NCBI GenBank assembly: GCA_964350245.1
Contig: CAYGJC010000016.1
Coordinates: 1 to 42,891 of the forward strand
From: JAJACP01 sp964350245
GTDB lineage: Bacteria > Chlamydiota > Chlamydiia > Chlamydiales > JAAKFR01
DNA length: 42,891 nucleotides
Direction: 5' to 3'
Positions 42,342-42,891 of the stretch are shown piece by piece (within the stretch, counting starts at the first letter, position 1; each line of letters begins with the position of its first letter). A model generated the notes under the pieces. That model was not told the origin of the DNA. It made no database searches and saw only the letters and a program-made list of their open reading frames with translations. A program made the position numbers and the translations under genes.

Positions 42342-42842
42342 ATGTCTGCACTTACGTTCCCATCTTTCCAAGCCAACTCCACAGCTAGTTCTCTTTATCT
42401 CGCTGCTGATAGTGGAATAGCTATTGAGAGTAAAACAATTGCATTTGTAGTAGGTGAACGGGTGCTAGCCCCCGCAATAGAAGCTCTGTCTACCTCGTTC
42501 CAATGGATTGGTGTTCAATTTTCACGCGTGTATCACTTTCAGGTGGTTCCTGGAGCGGCTGCTGCGCCTCTTGATGGGAATGATTGCTCCGGTGAAGGAA
42601 TGTGTGAGGTGTCTGGGAATATTCACGATCAGATCACAAGTATGACATCCCTTATGTCAGCGAGATCAGGGAGAGGCATTCTAACAAGCTGGGTCAATCC
42701 AAAACCCAGCCTGGTGTGGTTTCAAGGGGCGGCTGAGGACCAATTGACAACTGTTTTTGCTCGAGATTTTGTCGATTCAGCCGAACACTGCTTTATTGCA
42801 AACCTTAACTTACTCAAAGCAATACGATTTTTACACAGGTAG
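42342..42842 (+). CDS. hypothetical protein
   Basis: 166 residues with an excellent ribosome site (AAGGAGG four bases before the ATG), so it is very likely expressed. The start MSALTFPSFQANSTASS is Ser/Thr-rich and lacks a signal peptide, as in type III substrates, but this is weak evidence. No membrane segment, motif or family is recognised. The middle contains two cysteines in DCSGEGMCEV. Confidence 0.7.
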   Translation: MSALTFPSFQANSTASSLYLAADSGIAIESKTIAFVVGERVLAPAIEALSTSFQWIGVQFSRVYHFQVVPGAAAAPLDGNDCSGEGMCEVSGNIHDQITSMTSLMSARSGRGILTSWVNPKPSLVWFQGAAEDQLTTVFARDFVDSAEHCFIANLNLLKAIRFLHR

Positions 42843-42891
42843 TGCAACATTGTTTCTGTAAAATTGGTTTGGGGATTTTTCAAGAAAGGCC

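Overview
This window comes from a member of the order Chlamydiales, most likely an environmental, protist-associated lineage rather than Chlamydia itself. Two things show this directly. First, the reverse complement of bases 1 to about 58 is the 5' end of a 16S rRNA gene and contains the chlamydial signature CGGCGTGGATGAGGCAT. Second, the block ftsK - yycJ-type hydrolase - SET-domain protein - YbhB/YbcL protein - AGCS alanine/glycine symporter (803-6170) has the order known from Chlamydia trachomatis CT739-CT735. The family or genus cannot be named from the sequence alone.

Layout. 1-515: start of an rRNA operon (minus strand), its leader, and a divergent tRNA-His with a good promoter. 803-6170: the conserved chlamydial block. 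6320-9874: a disulfide reductase fused to a TVP38/DedA membrane domain, a 176-bp palindrome-ended repeat, and acetate kinase. 9862-17301: mostly small secreted or membrane proteins and lipid or modification enzymes: an exported protein with a ubiquitin-like N-terminus, an outer-membrane barrel candidate, a BtaA-like enzyme, a lipoprotein, an Inc-like protein, a TauD-type dioxygenase, an exported methyltransferase, an acyl-CoA dehydrogenase-like protein clipped by a MITE, and a cysteine-rich repeat protein. 17554-25557: transporters, an aspartoacylase-family enzyme and three tandem paralogues that are the main discovery here. 25599-29215: lipase-like lipoprotein, LRR protein, M20 peptidase. 29423-41332: a decaying accessory region with an IS3-family element, a 1973-residue surface protein, an IS66-type element lacking tnpC, a broken AbiE toxin-antitoxin pair, a broken reductase gene and a sirtuin-like gene. 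41438-42842: tRNA-Leu and two unknown proteins.

The most striking content is the three-gene cluster at 19894-24276. Each protein has an N-terminal two-helix membrane hairpin, like chlamydial inclusion-membrane (Inc) proteins, followed by what reads as a full HECT E3 ubiquitin-ligase domain: the GxDxGG...REY segment, a G(C/S)HFD motif, an FTG-type C-lobe entry and a C-terminal cysteine motif (TCSN in the middle copy). If right, this is a family of membrane-anchored HECT ligases at the host interface. A nearby exported protein with a ubiquitin-like N-terminus (9862-10557), the SET-domain protein (NUE-like) and an exported methyltransferase suggest that much of this window acts on the host.

The second striking object is the 31483-37404 protein. 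It carries 28 repeats of about 50 residues in four blocks of seven, separated by Thr-rich linkers. This is best explained as four seven-bladed beta-propellers in a row on a mucin-like stalk, with a membrane helix and a very basic tail.

The mobile elements have left clear marks. A MITE with 6-bp target repeats replaced the last codons of the acyl-CoA dehydrogenase-like gene, an IS3 element removed the 5' end of a gene at 29596, and the IS66-type element cut the AbiEii toxin in half.
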